DNA from: Pyxicephalus adspersus
Lineage: Eukaryota > Chordata > Amphibia > Anura > Pyxicephalidae
Length of the DNA stretch: 64,000 nt
Direction: 5' to 3'
Assembly: GCF_032062135.1 (NCBI RefSeq)
Contig: NC_092859.1
Span: 110,906,294-110,970,293, forward strand
In this document: positions 63,680-64,000 of the stretch, one piece after another
How positions within the stretch are numbered: the stretch's first letter is position 1
Layout: each line of letters starts with the position of its first letter
The notes under the pieces: generated by a model
Database searches by the model: none
Seen by the model: the letters and a program-made list of their open reading frames with translations, nothing else
Told to the model about the DNA's origin: nothing
Position numbers and translations under genes: made by a program

Positions 63680-64000
63680 GCCATAATGTCCTATACATAT
63701 AATTTGATATCATATACATACCATATCATGTCCTTTACATATCATATCATGTCCTAGACATTTCATATTATATCCTATACATATCATATCATATCCTATC
63801 ATATCCTAAACATACCATATCCTATCATATCCTATACATATCATATCATGTCCTATACATATATCATATCCAATACATACCATATCATGTCCTATGCATA
63901 TCATATCATGTCCTATACATATCATATCATATCCTATAAATATCATATCATATCCAATACATACCATATCATATCCGATACATATATTATGTCCTATACA
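63680..64000. repeat. Minisatellite of about 21-bp units
   Basis: About 15 imperfect copies of CATATCATATCATGTCCTATA-type units run to the right edge, with variants such as TATCCAATACATACC and some units shortened. The array continues beyond the window. Confidence 0.9.

Noticed and set aside
63301..63680. Divergent first exon of the neighbouring CHCHD3 gene
   Set aside because: No start codon followed by its conserved N-terminus was found; in mammals the two genes are far apart.

Overview
The window is a piece of a vertebrate nuclear genome, most likely a frog or other amphibian. It holds one protein-coding gene: the 5' half of EXOC4 (SEC8), an exocyst tethering subunit, on the minus strand. 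The vertebrate assignment rests on nine short exons with GT-AG borders spread over 57 kb and on near-identity of the conceptual protein to vertebrate EXOC4. The amphibian suggestion is weaker. It rests on the mix of TTAA-flanked foldback elements, Tc1, Tigger and mariner copies, L2/CR1-like LINEs and tRNA-headed SINEs, and no species can be named.

Layout. Exon 1 starts at 63088, with a CCAAT/GC-box/ZNF143-like promoter region just upstream (about 63120-63300). Exons 2-9 follow leftward at 59213-59024, 58011-57817, 44366-44182, 36465-36359, 34780-34537, 33370-33193, 9827-9682 and 6076-5988. They join in frame to 1,402 coding bases (467 codons plus one base), roughly the N-terminal half of the protein. 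The remaining exons lie left of the window. The largest introns are intron 7 (23.4 kb), intron 3 (13.4 kb) and intron 4 (7.7 kb).

Introns. Almost all other recognisable content is decayed transposable elements. DNA transposons are: two Tc1 remnants sharing one family (7022, 17308); two fragments of a second Tc1-like family (26862, 43020); a mariner with TA target duplication (23488-24778); a near-complete Tigger/pogo element with TA target duplication (27789-29833); a pogo-like MITE (60400-60855); five copies of a TTAA-flanked family (3381, 22974, 30142, 38138, 41170) plus a probable sixth (39340); a CpG-rich TTAA MITE (21126-21544); and foldback MITEs (32371, 50308). Retroelements are: an L2-like LINE 3' part (about 21870-22966), a CR1-like LINE (about 40140-42775) split by a MITE, and four SINE copies whose 3' tails resemble the L2-like tail. 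Transposases and reverse transcriptase all carry stops, frameshifts or lost catalytic residues, so none looks active.

I see no bacterial-type operon, CRISPR array, phage or other undescribed gene system. The most informative observations are the shared SINE/LINE tail, the 96-bp tandem hairpins inside one TTAA element, the duplicated 5' segment of the CR1-like LINE, nested insertions that order events in time, a paired ZNF143-like promoter motif, and several unexplained intronic stretches that look like conserved noncoding elements.
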